64,000 bases of DNA from Pseudomonas sp. CFII64 (GCF_000416235.1 NZ_ATLO01000009.1:24883-88882), one strand, 5' to 3'. Numbered from the stretch's first letter, positions 29,401 to 37,840 are shown. Numbers and translations are program-made. The notes: generated by a model from the letters alone, not told the origin.

Positions 29401-29730
29401 GCGAAAGACAAAAAAGAAGAACTGCTTTCGCAGATATTGGAACGACTCAACGAGCTGTTTGTGACGGACCAATTGACTGAAAAAGACATGGTCAATTACG
29501 CCTACACCATCCGTGACAAGGTCAGTGAAAACCAATTGGTTATGCAACAACTGGCAAACAATAGTCCCGAACAAGCATTGCTTGGCAACTTCGCCAATGC
29601 AGTTGATGACGCGATTATGGACAGTGGCGATGCCCACCAGAACCAGATGATGCAGCTGCTATCCGATCCCGCTAAGGCCAGTAAATTTGCCAGAGTGGTT
29701 TTCGATTTACTTAAGCTGGCAGATCAATGA
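26467..29730 (+). CDS. hsdR: Type I restriction endonuclease motor subunit
   Basis: HsdR (1087 residues) translocates DNA and cuts unmodified targets. The PD-(D/E)xK nuclease residues are Asp166 (RIDLVLFVNG) and Glu180-x-Lys182 (ATLELKSEF). The helicase core has Walker A SAGSGKSNS at about 341-349, DEAH from Asp457, and motif III FTATPKT. All appear intact, so the system should restrict. The start overlaps the hsdS stop (ATGA), giving one hsdM-hsdS-hsdR operon. The C-terminal quarter is helical and likely binds HsdM. Confidence 0.93.
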   Translation: MSTLVGKANELTFQNDMLKHLVASGWLLGQAEHYNRELALYPEDLLAFVQDTQPEQWQKFCALYPSHPEKHFLERVASQLNKTDVNAASKDMRTFGTLGVLRHELRHRGTRFSLCQFKPEHGLNPDTLARYAKNRCRVVPELVYSPWATQEHFQQTGSKSQAWRIDLVLFVNGLPVATLELKSEFKQAVQKAIKQYKTTRFATDPVTKKPEPLLTFKRGALVHFAVSQYEVYMATRLEGAETFFLPFNKGTSVGGAGNDVPADINQYATDYLWNEVLLPGNLLSILGHFVHLQIEEKEDWEGRKYKKESLIFPRYHQWDVVNKLVTAARTEGPGHKYLIQHSAGSGKSNSIAWIAHQLSALYDAQGYKQFNSVIVVTDRTVLDDQLQDTINQFEHVDGAVGRINNQEGDGSKSEKLAAALENSQPIIIVTIQTFPYVLRAIENSVSLKERSYAIIADEAHSSQTGSTARQLKEVLMIEAKADGEDELSTEDILDAAVASRRVSKNLSYFAFTATPKTKTLELFGRLPKPTEQPSKTNKPAAYHVYSMRQAIEEGFILDVLKNYTNYKVAYNLAQKIDKADQEVESKKAKVKLNQWVRLHEYNIAQKVQVILEHFRNNVMGLLGGQAKAMVVTSSRKEAVRYKLCFDKYIVDKGYQKIHAMVAFSGEVEFTNKDPNAVALLGNKYTESNMNPNLKGRDMRKAFDSDDYQVMIVANKFQTGFDQPKLCAMYVDKKLGGVECVQTLSRLNRTYPGKADVGTFILDFFNEPQDILDSFQPYFQTAELADVSDPDLIFDLFEKLNAAGIYKSSEVDQFSVAFFIKNKSNAAIANICKPAVERWTKRYKLAVDAYAHSKDIFERIKKTQDAVLIANAENDLKECKQAKDALDVFKKDLGTFVRFYEFMSQIVDYDDKQLEKLSLYARNLSPMLREAAVDEDDIDLTGVVLSHYRVSKIRQQDLKLKEDSPDYKLVPGEGLGSAAAKDKKEELLSQILERLNELFVTDQLTEKDMVNYAYTIRDKVSENQLVMQQLANNSPEQALLGNFANAVDDAIMDSGDAHQNQMMQLLSDPAKASKFARVVFDLLKLADQ

Positions 29731-29938
29731 TCAAACGTCCCACTACTCCACCAAAGACTACAAAAAAGTGGCGCAACACTTTGACATGAAAACTTACTAC
29801 ATCGGCCGTAGAATTTATTGTCTATCCTACTTTTCTAGACGCAAATTGAGCAACCGACAAACTATAAGCACAGCAAAAATACTAATTTGAGCAAAGCCCG
29901 ACAGGGCTGAACTCTAATATTTTATTAGGAATCAACCT
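29731..29938. other. AT-rich gap between hsdR and the methylase-FRG gene
   Basis: About 200 bases without a convincing gene. A short hairpin, AGCCC-GACA-GGGCT at 29895-29908, followed by a moderately T-rich tail may be a weak terminator for the hsd operon. TTAGGA at 29925-29930 is the ribosome-binding site for the next gene. The gap suggests that the fusion gene has its own promoter. Confidence 0.4.
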
Positions 29939-31945
29939 ATGCCAGACGAAGAGCATTTTTCTGAATTACTATCAAAGACCATAAAATCTTTACAGCGCGG
30001 GATAGACGTATTACGCGGAACCGTGTTTTCCGATAGATTTACAAGCATTCTACTTCCAATACTTTTATTCAAAAGGATTTCCGATGTATTTTCCGAGAAG
30101 TCCTCGCCCCACATTTTGGAAACAATCATAAGATCAAATTCTTTCCGCATTCCAAAAGGGTGTTCCTGGCACGATTTAATTAGTGAAAGCTTCGACCTAA
30201 ATCGAACTTTAGAAAAAATCTTCGCCTCGATTGAAAGTGAAAATCCTGAACTACAGGGTATATTAATCAACGAATACAGCCACCATTCAATCGATGACAG
30301 AAATTTTCGGGAGGTACTTAATGCTTTCGACTGCATTCCACTTGGAATGACTCAAGCATCCAACGAGCAGATGGGGGAAATATTTACAAGAGCACTAGAA
30401 TTTCTTGCACGAAGTAACGGCAAGAGAGGCGGTGAATATGTAACCCCTACATCAGTCGCAACACTGATAGCAAAGCTAGCGACACAAGATAAAAATGAAG
30501 TCATTAATGTTTACGACCCTGCATGCGGTTCGGCAGGTTTGCTTTTAGCAGTCGCAAATCAAAAGCTTGTTCTCCACGAATTGGCCGGACAAGACATAAA
30601 TACAACCACTCTTATCCTAGCGCGCATGAACATGATAATGCACGGCAAGGACCTTAGCCGCGTTAATCTTCAGCTCGGCAACACACTGGAAGATCCTAAG
30701 CATATAAACAAACGCTTTGACGTAGTAGTTTCCGTCCCTCCATTTGGTGCAAGCTGGAATCCAGACCACTCATACAGCAGCAGAAATCTAATTAGCACTT
30801 ATGGTCCCGAGCCAACTCGCTCGAAGGCTGACCTTGGGTTTGTTCAGCATATGCTGCACCAGCTGGACAACGAAGGCGTAATGGTCGTCGCTCTGCCTCA
30901 TGGTGTGCTATTCCGCGGAAACATTGAACAACGCATCCGAAAACATCTAATCCAAGAACTGAATTGCCTTGATGCGATCATAGGCATTCCACCAAACCTA
31001 TTCTATGGCACTGCCATTCCCGCTTGCATTCTAGTCTTCAAGAAGCAACGCAAGCACCTCGACAACATATTATTTATCGATGCTAGCGATGAGTACGGAA
31101 AAGAGCGCTGGCATAACTATCTTCGCGAACAAGACCTAGACAAAATCTTAGCCGCCGTTTCTGAGCGCAAGAGCGTCGAACTGTATTCTGAAGTAGTTTC
31201 AATTGAAAAAATTCGCAAAAATAACTTCAATCTTAATTTACAACTATATATTGACGAATATCGAAAAGAAACCATTCACAGCTTTGTTGAATTCCACAAT
31301 TTAATTGAGAAACACCAAGGCAAAAATATAGTATTCCGTGGCGTAAAAGACTCTAGATTTGAAATAACCCCTTCCATAGGCCGCTTACCAATAGACAGTA
31401 CAAAAATCGAAGAGTCCGAGGAAGCCATATTCAAACAATTCAAGGAGCAGGCCCTACCTCATTTAAATTTTACACCGCGAAATGACTGGGAATGGTTAGC
31501 ACTAGCCCAACATCATGGTTTGCCAACGCGACTCCTAGACTGGACAACCAACCCACTAATTGCCCTATACTTTTCAGTTGAAGAAGACTGCAAGTCTGAC
31601 TCAGCGGTATACATTTATGTAGATAATCAGCCACCAGTTGATTTAGCGCTGAGCGAGTATCAGAACCCGTTGCTTTTTCCGAGCGACCAACCGGTCCTTC
31701 GCTATACACCTGCCCACTTGACACCTAGAATAATTGCACAAAGCGGACTATTTACTGTCCATCAAAACGTCACACAAGGCTTTACATCCGAACAAATTCA
31801 TAAAATCGTTATTCCGAATGCAATAAGAAAAAAGCTAAAACAACAACTCTATCGTTACGGGATTCATCGGGCGACCATTTACCCAGGGCTGGATGGAACT
31901 AGTGCTCACATAAAGTGGCTCAACTGTCAGAACGATGAACAGTAG
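29939..31945 (+). CDS. HsdM-like methylase (catalytic motif lost) fused to an FRG domain
   Basis: The 668-residue protein has an HsdM-like N-terminus (SKTIKSLQRGIDVLRGTVFSDRFTSILLPILLFKRISDVF) and an N6-methylase fold to about residue 430, with motif I DPACGSAGL from Asp193. Motif IV, normally NPPF, reads VPPFG (Val266), so the essential Asn is absent. Residues about 450-660 form an FRG domain: FRGVKDSRFEITPSIGR from Phe466 and HHGLPTRLLDWTTNPLIALYFSVE from about 523. FRG domains have no established biochemistry. No hsdS is paired with it. The DNA is far more AT-rich than hsdR, implying separate acquisition. I infer a DNA-binding sensor joined to an effector in phage defence; function is untested. 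Confidence 0.82.
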   Translation: MPDEEHFSELLSKTIKSLQRGIDVLRGTVFSDRFTSILLPILLFKRISDVFSEKSSPHILETIIRSNSFRIPKGCSWHDLISESFDLNRTLEKIFASIESENPELQGILINEYSHHSIDDRNFREVLNAFDCIPLGMTQASNEQMGEIFTRALEFLARSNGKRGGEYVTPTSVATLIAKLATQDKNEVINVYDPACGSAGLLLAVANQKLVLHELAGQDINTTTLILARMNMIMHGKDLSRVNLQLGNTLEDPKHINKRFDVVVSVPPFGASWNPDHSYSSRNLISTYGPEPTRSKADLGFVQHMLHQLDNEGVMVVALPHGVLFRGNIEQRIRKHLIQELNCLDAIIGIPPNLFYGTAIPACILVFKKQRKHLDNILFIDASDEYGKERWHNYLREQDLDKILAAVSERKSVELYSEVVSIEKIRKNNFNLNLQLYIDEYRKETIHSFVEFHNLIEKHQGKNIVFRGVKDSRFEITPSIGRLPIDSTKIEESEEAIFKQFKEQALPHLNFTPRNDWEWLALAQHHGLPTRLLDWTTNPLIALYFSVEEDCKSDSAVYIYVDNQPPVDLALSEYQNPLLFPSDQPVLRYTPAHLTPRIIAQSGLFTVHQNVTQGFTSEQIHKIVIPNAIRKKLKQQLYRYGIHRATIYPGLDGTSAHIKWLNCQNDEQ

Positions 31946-32307
31946 GAAGTTTAGTGAAGTTTGCTGATGGAGCATGAGGTTACAGCTATTACGACTGCTG
32001 ACAATTCCGCCATTAGACCGTGTTTCAACAGCGAGTGAGGGTCGAAGCTGAGGGTAACCTGGCCTGCAGGCTACTGACCAAATTGGCCGCGACCCCGTCG
32101 TTGAACCAGCTAAGCTGACCTTGGATTCGGGTCATGAGAAATCAACTACAAAATGCCTATCTAGCATCTGACCTCCCTACTGTAATAGAGAACTTGCGAA
32201 ATAAATTCAAGGGAAAAGTTTTTCCGCCGGCCAATCAGTGCAAACTGAGGGAAACCAACGAGCAAAAAGCTCCAAAAAAGCCAGTTTTTGCTGGAAAAAA
32301 TTGCAAA
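31946..32307. other. Right-end non-coding stretch of the island
   Basis: No gene is supported. A GC-richer patch near 32015-32135 contrasts with AT-rich DNA on both sides and reads for 36 codons on the minus strand (MTRIQGQLSWFNDGVAANLV...), perhaps a decayed gene fragment. An 83-codon plus-strand frame at 32134-32385 runs through the GTGGGGGAAC repeats and lacks a ribosome-binding site; I do not call it. Confidence 0.35.
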
Positions 32308-32309
32308 AA

Positions 32310-32331
32310 GTGGGGGAACAAGTGGGGGAAC
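32310..32331 (+). repeat. Tandem GTGGGGGAAC repeats, right end
   Basis: This is the second copy of the paired decamer found before the integrase, in the same orientation, 63 bases inside the right attachment core. The matched placement near both ends supports a role as integrase arm sites. Confidence 0.6.
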
Positions 32332-32393
32332 CGAGAACTTATTAAAAATACTAACTTGTTTATTTTCATATACCTACGTAGATAAAAAGCCAA

Positions 32394-32417
32394 CCACAAG
32401 CCGGCTTTTTAATGCCT
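32394..32417 (+). repeat. Right attachment site (attR core)
   Basis: This 24-bp direct repeat is identical to 19228-19251. To its right the chromosome resumes with GGAGGAAAGTGGGG; to its left is island DNA. Joining the left flank to this right flank gives the predicted empty site, with the terminator hairpin restored. Confidence 0.8.
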
Positions 32418-32619
32418 GGAGGAAAGTGGGGATATAACCTGCCCATCACAAACTTGACACAGATAGCCGACCGGTTATTTGCGGTGAGAGCTCAAGAGGG
32501 GCATGTATCCAATACCGATGCCTGACTTCACGTCAGAGCCAAGCTGGGGTGCGCCTGAGTATTGCCTGGCTTGCTTGATCAGTTCAGGCGCGATCCCGCA
32601 TGGACGGCGATGACAGCAA
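32418..32619. other. Chromosomal gap right of the island
   Basis: About 200 bases with no gene that I can support. It lies downstream of the MXKDX gene and probably holds its transcription end. Confidence 0.3.
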
Positions 32620-32889
32620 TTACTGCGACATTTCACCTTTTTTCATTGCATCTTTAGACGTCGCATCTTTCTTCATCGCATCTTTGGACATGTTGTCTTT
32701 AGACATACTGTCTTTGGACATCGAATCGTTCTTCTTCATCGAGTCTTTCTTCATCGCGTCCTTGGACATGCCGTCTTTGGACATCGAGTCTTTGCTCATG
32801 CTGTCGTTGCTCATAGTGTCAGCAGCAAAAACGCTGGCGGCACCAACGGCCAGGCACAGGGACAGAACAACGGTGGTCAACTTTTTCAT
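32620..32889 (-). CDS. Secreted pentapeptide MXKDX repeat protein
   Basis: The 89-residue protein has a clean signal peptide (MKKLTTVVLSLCLAVGAASVFA, cut before ADT). The mature part is almost entirely M-S/K-K-D-S/A/N repeats, about a dozen units, giving a Met- and Lys/Asp-rich extracytoplasmic protein. The family is known only by its repeat; methionine-rich repeats could bind copper or act as an oxidant sink, which is speculation. It is the last gene of a minus-strand group behind a molybdoenzyme and cytochrome b, 57 bases downstream. A 111-codon frame on the other strand is a shadow of the repeats. Confidence 0.85.
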   Translation of the reverse strand: MKKLTTVVLSLCLAVGAASVFAADTMSNDSMSKDSMSKDGMSKDAMKKDSMKKNDSMSKDSMSKDNMSKDAMKKDATSKDAMKKGEMSQ

Positions 32890-32946
32890 GGTGATACTCC
32901 TTGGAGCGTGGGTGGGTGATGGACGTGTGAAATGACCCGGCGCTCG

Positions 32947-33732
32947 TCAGCTGCCACCGAACCAGTTGTAGCCCTGGTCTTCCCAGTAGCCGCCGCTGTA
33001 GGTGTTGCTGACGAAAATCGCCTGGATGTGTTTCGGATTTTTGTAGCCGAGTTTGGTGGGCATGCGCAGCTTCATCGGGAAACCGTATTCGCGCGGCAGC
33101 ACCGCGCCGTCATAGGTCAGCGCCAGCAGAGTCTGCGAGTGCAATGCGGTGGCCATGTCGATGCTGGTGTAGTAATCGTCGGCGCATTTAAAACCGACAT
33201 ATTTGGCATCGGTGTCGGCTCCGATTCGCCTCAGAAAGTCGCTGAAGCGCACGCCACCCCAACGCCCGATCGCACTCCAGCCTTCGACGCAAATGTGACG
33301 GGTGATCTGTTCGGTCTGGGCCATGGCTCGCAGTTCTTCGAGGCGCCAGGTGCGCTTGTCGGCGACCAGCCCGGTGACTTCCAGGCGAAAGCTTTCCTCT
33401 TCAACCGTCGGCGCGTCGTCGATGCCGTAAAAAGCATTGAACGGAAATGGCCGGGTAATCATCGATTCGGGATAAGTCGGTGCCATCGCGCCGGGATTGA
33501 ACAACCAGCCTTGCACCCGGTCATTCAAACGCGACATGGACGACAACGCGGCGTCGACACTTTGGTTGTCGGTGATATCACAACCGGACAACATCGCCAC
33601 ACTGCCAAGGGTCAGACCACGCAGCAAAAACGAGCGGCGCGAGCGGTCTTCGATCTGCGGGGCAAGGATCTTGCGAGCGTCGATCAGGATCGACGTCTCG
33701 TCCAGCCCAGGTATCTGGCTACGCTTTTTCAT
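32947..33732 (-). CDS. Tat-exported molybdopterin oxidoreductase (sulfite-oxidase/MsrP-like family)
   Basis: The 261-residue protein has a twin-arginine signal DRSRRSFLLRGLTLGSVAMLSGC (residues about 29-51) and a single sulfite-oxidase-type molybdopterin domain. HICVEGWSAIGRWGGVRFSDFL contains the cysteine that ligates molybdenum, and the C-terminus YWEDQGYNWFGGS is typical of YedY-like proteins. Its stop-start overlap with the cytochrome b gene suggests a periplasmic enzyme fed by that membrane subunit, like MsrP-MsrQ, though the partner is of a different type. The substrate is unknown. The start is the ATG at 33732; longer readings enter the upstream gene. Confidence 0.86.
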   Translation of the reverse strand: MKKRSQIPGLDETSILIDARKILAPQIEDRSRRSFLLRGLTLGSVAMLSGCDITDNQSVDAALSSMSRLNDRVQGWLFNPGAMAPTYPESMITRPFPFNAFYGIDDAPTVEEESFRLEVTGLVADKRTWRLEELRAMAQTEQITRHICVEGWSAIGRWGGVRFSDFLRRIGADTDAKYVGFKCADDYYTSIDMATALHSQTLLALTYDGAVLPREYGFPMKLRMPTKLGYKNPKHIQAIFVSNTYSGGYWEDQGYNWFGGS

Positions 33733-34346
33733 ACGCGCTCCTTGCGAATGCCGATCATGGCCAGCAGCGTTTTCGGAACCAGCGCGACCATCACCAGATG
33801 CATCATCACGAAGGCCACCAACAGCGCCATGGCGAAGAAGTGCACACGGCGCGCCCCTTCGTATCCCCACAGCAATTCACGCAACAATGGAAACTGCACC
33901 GACTTCCACAACACCAGCCCGGACAGTACCAATAGCGTGATGTCGAGCATCACGAACAGGTATGCCGCCCGTTGCACCTGGTTGTAATGACCAAGGTCGG
34001 CGTGCCCAAGCTTTCCTCTCAGGGCTGCCCATAAATCATGCAGCACACCTTTGGGCGACACCGGGAAGAAACGCCGCTTCAGGCGTCCACTGAACAGATT
34101 GAAGGCCAGGTAGATAAGGCCGTTGATCGCCAGAAACCACATTGCCGCGAAATGCCATTGCAACGCGCCGCCAAGCCAGCCGCCGAGGGTGATCGACTTG
34201 GGAAAACTGAATGCGTAGATCGGCGCGGCGTTGTAAATACGCCAGCCACTGGTGACCATCAACAACACCGCCAAGGCGTTGAGCCAATGGGTAAACCTTA
34301 ACCAACGTGGATGGCTGGCCCTGGGTGAAGCAGATGGCTGCGACAT
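33729..34346 (-). CDS. Cytochrome b561-like membrane subunit
   Basis: A 205-residue integral membrane protein with four predicted helices and histidines placed as in Ni/Fe-hydrogenase-type cytochrome b (FTHWLNALAVLLMVTSGWRIY; LQWHFAAMWFLAINGLIYLAF; RRVHFFAMALLVAFVMMHLVMVAL). It most likely binds two hemes b and passes electrons from the quinol pool to the molybdoenzyme encoded by the overlapping next gene (ATGA). Confidence 0.84.
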   Translation of the reverse strand: MSQPSASPRASHPRWLRFTHWLNALAVLLMVTSGWRIYNAAPIYAFSFPKSITLGGWLGGALQWHFAAMWFLAINGLIYLAFNLFSGRLKRRFFPVSPKGVLHDLWAALRGKLGHADLGHYNQVQRAAYLFVMLDITLLVLSGLVLWKSVQFPLLRELLWGYEGARRVHFFAMALLVAFVMMHLVMVALVPKTLLAMIGIRKERV

Positions 34347-34623
34347 GTTCGGCTTCCCGCTCGTGACTCATTGGTTGCGAGTATGGGCGGCGGAATATCT
34401 CCAAATCCTCACGCAAAGTTAAATTAATCGTGATAACTCGCGCCTGGCTGCGTTCACAAAAGTCGAATTTCATGTGGTGCGAACGGGGTGGATTAAAGGC
34501 CGCAAAGCCCGCCAATTTCCCGGATTTACAGCGCCGTTTGCCCGCCGCGACCCCATCCCATTTGCCCCAAAGCCCTCGCTCTGCTAGTGTCGCGGCGGTT
34601 TAACCTCTACCGGAATAGCGCTC

Positions 34624-34866
34624 ATGGCCCGCAAGAAAGCTGCACTGGATTTCGAACAATCCCTCGCTGATCTGCAAACGCTGGTAGAGCGTCTGGAGAA
34701 TGGCGAGCTGTCGCTGGAAGATTCGTTGACCGCGTTCGAACAGGGGATTCGCCTGACTCGCGACTGCCAGGGCGCTTTGGCGCAGGCGGAGCAGAAAGTT
34801 CAGGTGTTGCTGGAGCGTGACGGTGAGTTGGCCGAAGAGCCTTTCGATGCGGAACAGCCCGAATGA
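34624..34866 (+). CDS. xseB: Exodeoxyribonuclease VII small subunit
   Basis: XseB (80 residues) forms coiled-coil partners for XseA in the single-strand exonuclease VII complex. [40 protein letters not shown] is the standard family core. It overlaps ispA by 4 bases, in the conserved xseB-ispA-dxs order. The 277-base gap upstream, between this gene and the divergent cytochrome b gene, should contain both promoters. Confidence 0.95.
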   Translation: MARKKAALDFEQSLADLQTLVERLENGELSLEDSLTAFEQGIRLTRDCQGALAQAEQKVQVLLERDGELAEEPFDAEQPE

Positions 34867-35750
34867 TTGCGAGCTATCAGGCCCAGTGCCAGCTGCGCGT
34901 CAACGCGGCGCTCGACAGTCTGTTTGTTGCACCTGGCCCCGAGCTGGCGCGGCTTTACGACGCCATGCGCTACAGCGTGATGAACGGCGGCAAGCGCGTG
35001 CGGCCGTTGCTGGCCTATGCCGCTTGCGAAGCCCTCGGTGGCAAGGCTGAAGACGCCAACGGCGCGGCCTGTGCGGTGGAGTTGATCCACGCGTATTCGC
35101 TGGTGCATGACGATTTGCCGGCCATGGACGATGACGATCTTCGTCGCGGTCAGCCAACCACCCATAAAGCATTTGATGAAGCCTGTGCGATTCTGGCCGG
35201 CGATGGTTTGCAGAGCCTGGCCTTTACCGCGCTGTTCGATCAGCGCCTGACACCGCAAAGCGCAGAAACCCGCATGCAAATGGTCGGTGCCTTGGCACTC
35301 GCAGCAGGCCCGGCGGGCATGGTCGGTGGTCAGGCCATTGATCTGGGTTCGGTGGGCATCAAGCTTGATCAGACCGCGCTGGCGTTCATGCACCGGCACA
35401 AGACCGGCGCGCTGATTGAAGCCAGCGTCAGGTTGGGCGCATTGGCCAGCGGCCATGCGGATCAGCCCCGCCTTGACGCGTTGCAGACCTACGCTCGCGC
35501 CATCGGCCTGGCTTTTCAGGTGCAGGACGACATCCTCGATGTCGAAAGCGATACCGCAACCCTCGGCAAGCGCCAGGGTGCGGATATTGCCCGGGATAAA
35601 CCGACCTATCCCGCCTTGCTGGGCCTCGATGCCGCCAAGGCTTACGCCCTGGAATTGCGCGATCAGGCACTGGATGCCCTGCGACCTTTCGACGCGGCCG
35701 CGCAACCGCTGCGCGATCTGGCCCGTTACATCGTCGAGCGGCGTAACTAA
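34863..35750 (+). CDS. ispA: Farnesyl diphosphate synthase
   Basis: IspA condenses DMAPP/GPP with IPP to give farnesyl diphosphate, the precursor of quinone side chains and undecaprenyl carrier. The protein has 295 residues with first Asp-rich motif [16 protein letters not shown] at about 82-97, second motif [13 protein letters not shown], and [14 protein letters not shown] at the N-terminus. Its start overlaps xseB (ATGA). dxs follows after 159 bases. Confidence 0.95.
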   Translation: MIASYQAQCQLRVNAALDSLFVAPGPELARLYDAMRYSVMNGGKRVRPLLAYAACEALGGKAEDANGAACAVELIHAYSLVHDDLPAMDDDDLRRGQPTTHKAFDEACAILAGDGLQSLAFTALFDQRLTPQSAETRMQMVGALALAAGPAGMVGGQAIDLGSVGIKLDQTALAFMHRHKTGALIEASVRLGALASGHADQPRLDALQTYARAIGLAFQVQDDILDVESDTATLGKRQGADIARDKPTYPALLGLDAAKAYALELRDQALDALRPFDAAAQPLRDLARYIVERRN

Positions 35751-35909
35751 ACGACTATCAGCCCTCATAACGTGACGAACTGGCGCGCATTAGTCAGGTC
35801 ACAGTCTTGTGTTTGATCTTTGTGTCTGTGCATCCGCTGCCGCACTTCATGGGCAGCATGCGATGCATCAGGTAAACTGCCGCCTCTTTTACTAATAACG
35901 ATTCGCCTG

Positions 35910-37805
35910 ATGCCCACGACGTTCAAAGAGATTCCCCGCGAGCGCCCTGCCACACCGCTGCTCGACCGTGCTGAAACGCCGGACGGCTTGCGTCGGCTGG
36001 GTGAAGCCGAGCTGGAAGCCCTGGCCGATGAACTGCGCCTGGAGCTTCTTTATTCCGTTGGCCAGACCGGCGGGCATTTCGGTGCCGGTCTCGGTGTCAT
36101 CGAACTGACCATCGCCTTGCATTACGTGTTCGATACGCCCGATGACCGTCTGGTCTGGGATGTCGGCCATCAGGCGTATCCGCACAAGATCCTCACCGGT
36201 CGCCGCCAGCGCATGGCCACCCTGCGCCAGAAGGACGGCGTTGCCGCCTTTCCGCGTCGCAGCGAGAGCGAGTACGACACATTTGGCGTCGGCCACTCCA
36301 GCACCTCCATCAGCGCCGCGCTGGGCATGGCGATTGCCGCCCGCTTGCAGGGCCGCTCGCCCAAGGCCATCGCCGTTATCGGTGATGGCGCGCTGACCGC
36401 CGGCATGGCGTTCGAGGCGTTGAATCACGCGCCTGAAGTCGCCGCTGACATGCTGGTGATCCTCAACGACAACGACATGTCGATCTCGCGCAACGTCGGC
36501 GGGCTGTCGAATTATCTGGCGAAAATCCTTTCCAGCCGCACTTACGCCAGCATGCGCGAAGGCAGCAAAAAGGTGCTGTCGCGCCTGCCCGGCGCCTGGG
36601 AAATTGCCCGGCGCACGGAAGAATACGCCAAAGGCATGCTGGTCCCCGGCACGCTGTTCGAAGAGCTGGGCTGGAACTACATCGGCCCTATCGACGGCCA
36701 TGACCTGCCAACCCTGATCGCCACACTGCGCAACATGCGTGACCTCAAAGGTCCGCAGTTCCTGCACGTGGTGACCAAGAAAGGTAAAGGTTTCGCGCCT
36801 GCCGAAGCCGATCCGATTGGCTATCACGCGATTACCAAGCTCGAACCCCTGAATGCCCCGGTTGCCGCGCCAAAAAAGGTCAGCGGCCCGAAGTATTCGG
36901 GTGTATTCGGACAGTGGATCTGCGACATGGCGCAGGCCGATTCGCGCCTGGTCGGCATCACTCCGGCGATGAAAGAAGGCTCGGATCTGGTGGCGTTCAG
37001 CGAGCAATTCCCGGAGCGTTACTTCGACGTCGCGATTGCCGAGCAACACGCGGTAACGCTGGCAGCGGGCATGGCCTGCGAAGGCGCCAAACCGGTGGTG
37101 GCGATTTACTCGACCTTCTTGCAACGCGGCTACGATCAGCTGATCCATGACGTGGCGGTGCAAAACCTCGATGTGCTGTTCGCCATTGACCGCGCCGGCC
37201 TGGTGGGCGAAGACGGTCCGACTCACGCGGGCAGTTTCGATTTGTCCTACCTGCGTTGCATCCCCGGCATGCTGGTGATGACGCCGAGCGATGAGAACGA
37301 GTTGCGCCTGATGCTCAGCACCGGGTACCTGCACAACGGCCCGGCCGCCGTGCGCTACCCGCGCGGCTCAGGCCCGAACGCGGTGATCGACAGCAGCCTT
37401 GAGCCTGTCGAAATCGGCAAGGCCGTGGTGCGTCGCACCGGCCAGGGTGTGGCGATCCTGGTGTTCGGCGTGCAACTGGCCGATGCCTTGAAAGTTGCCG
37501 AGAAAATCGACGCCACCGTGATCGACATGCGTTTCGTCAAACCCATCGATGAAGCGCTGATCCGCGACGCCGCTGCCAATCACGAGTTGCTGGTGACCCT
37601 TGAGGAAAACGCCGTCATGGGTGGCGCGGGTGCAGCCGTCAGCGAGTTCCTGGCGCGGGAAAACATCCTCAAATCCGTGCTGCACCTGGGCTTGCCGGAC
37701 GCTTACGTCGAACACGCCAAGCCTGCACAAATGCTGGCCGAGTGCGGGTTGGATGAAGCGGGGATTGAAGCGGCGATCAACGAGCGATTGGTGTTGATTG
37801 GTTGA
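35910..37805 (+). CDS. dxs: 1-Deoxy-D-xylulose-5-phosphate synthase
   Basis: Dxs starts the MEP isoprenoid pathway by joining pyruvate and glyceraldehyde 3-phosphate with thiamine diphosphate. The 631-residue sequence has the cofactor motif [15 protein letters not shown]...NDND, the [16 protein letters not shown] active-site stretch, and the transketolase-type [16 protein letters not shown] and [15 protein letters not shown] segments. The ATG at 35910 is the conserved start; the 30-codon upstream extension is not supported. It sits with ispA, and thiL, which makes its cofactor, is nearby. Confidence 0.96.
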   Translation: MPTTFKEIPRERPATPLLDRAETPDGLRRLGEAELEALADELRLELLYSVGQTGGHFGAGLGVIELTIALHYVFDTPDDRLVWDVGHQAYPHKILTGRRQRMATLRQKDGVAAFPRRSESEYDTFGVGHSSTSISAALGMAIAARLQGRSPKAIAVIGDGALTAGMAFEALNHAPEVAADMLVILNDNDMSISRNVGGLSNYLAKILSSRTYASMREGSKKVLSRLPGAWEIARRTEEYAKGMLVPGTLFEELGWNYIGPIDGHDLPTLIATLRNMRDLKGPQFLHVVTKKGKGFAPAEADPIGYHAITKLEPLNAPVAAPKKVSGPKYSGVFGQWICDMAQADSRLVGITPAMKEGSDLVAFSEQFPERYFDVAIAEQHAVTLAAGMACEGAKPVVAIYSTFLQRGYDQLIHDVAVQNLDVLFAIDRAGLVGEDGPTHAGSFDLSYLRCIPGMLVMTPSDENELRLMLSTGYLHNGPAAVRYPRGSGPNAVIDSSLEPVEIGKAVVRRTGQGVAILVFGVQLADALKVAEKIDATVIDMRFVKPIDEALIRDAAANHELLVTLEENAVMGGAGAAVSEFLARENILKSVLHLGLPDAYVEHAKPAQMLAECGLDEAGIEAAINERLVLIG

Positions 37806-37840
37806 GATCCGTCATGCGGCGCACGCCGCAGATGGATTCG

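Larger units (their letters stand above)
19228..32417. mobile_element. Integrated genomic island carrying type I RM and a methylase-FRG gene
   Basis: About 13.2 kb bounded by identical 24-bp direct repeats, at 19228-19251 and 32394-32417. A complete tyrosine integrase lies just inside the left end, reading inward. Base composition is uneven and partly AT-rich, unlike the flanks. Contents are the integrase, a 105-codon unknown gene, a truncated second integrase with non-coding relics, hsdM-hsdS-hsdR, and an HsdM-like/FRG fusion. No replication, conjugation or phage structural genes are visible, so it looks like a small defence island moved by its own integrase or by a helper. Confidence 0.82.

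Noticed and set aside
30511..30770. Reading the fusion protein as an active second HsdM
   Set aside because: Motif IV lacks the Asn needed for N6-adenine transfer and no cognate HsdS is present, so an ordinary methylase call is not justified.
32134..32385. 83-codon frame at the right end of the island
   Set aside because: It has no ribosome-binding site, its end runs across the integrase-type repeats and attR, and it has no recognisable domain.
32600..32935. 111-codon plus-strand frame over the MXKDX gene
   Set aside because: It is the reverse reading of the repeats (runs of FFIASLD), while the minus strand gives a clean signal peptide and a known repeat family.
35892..37334. 480-codon minus-strand frame opposite dxs
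   Set aside because: It is a shadow of dxs, rich in His, Arg and Gln as expected of antisense frames.
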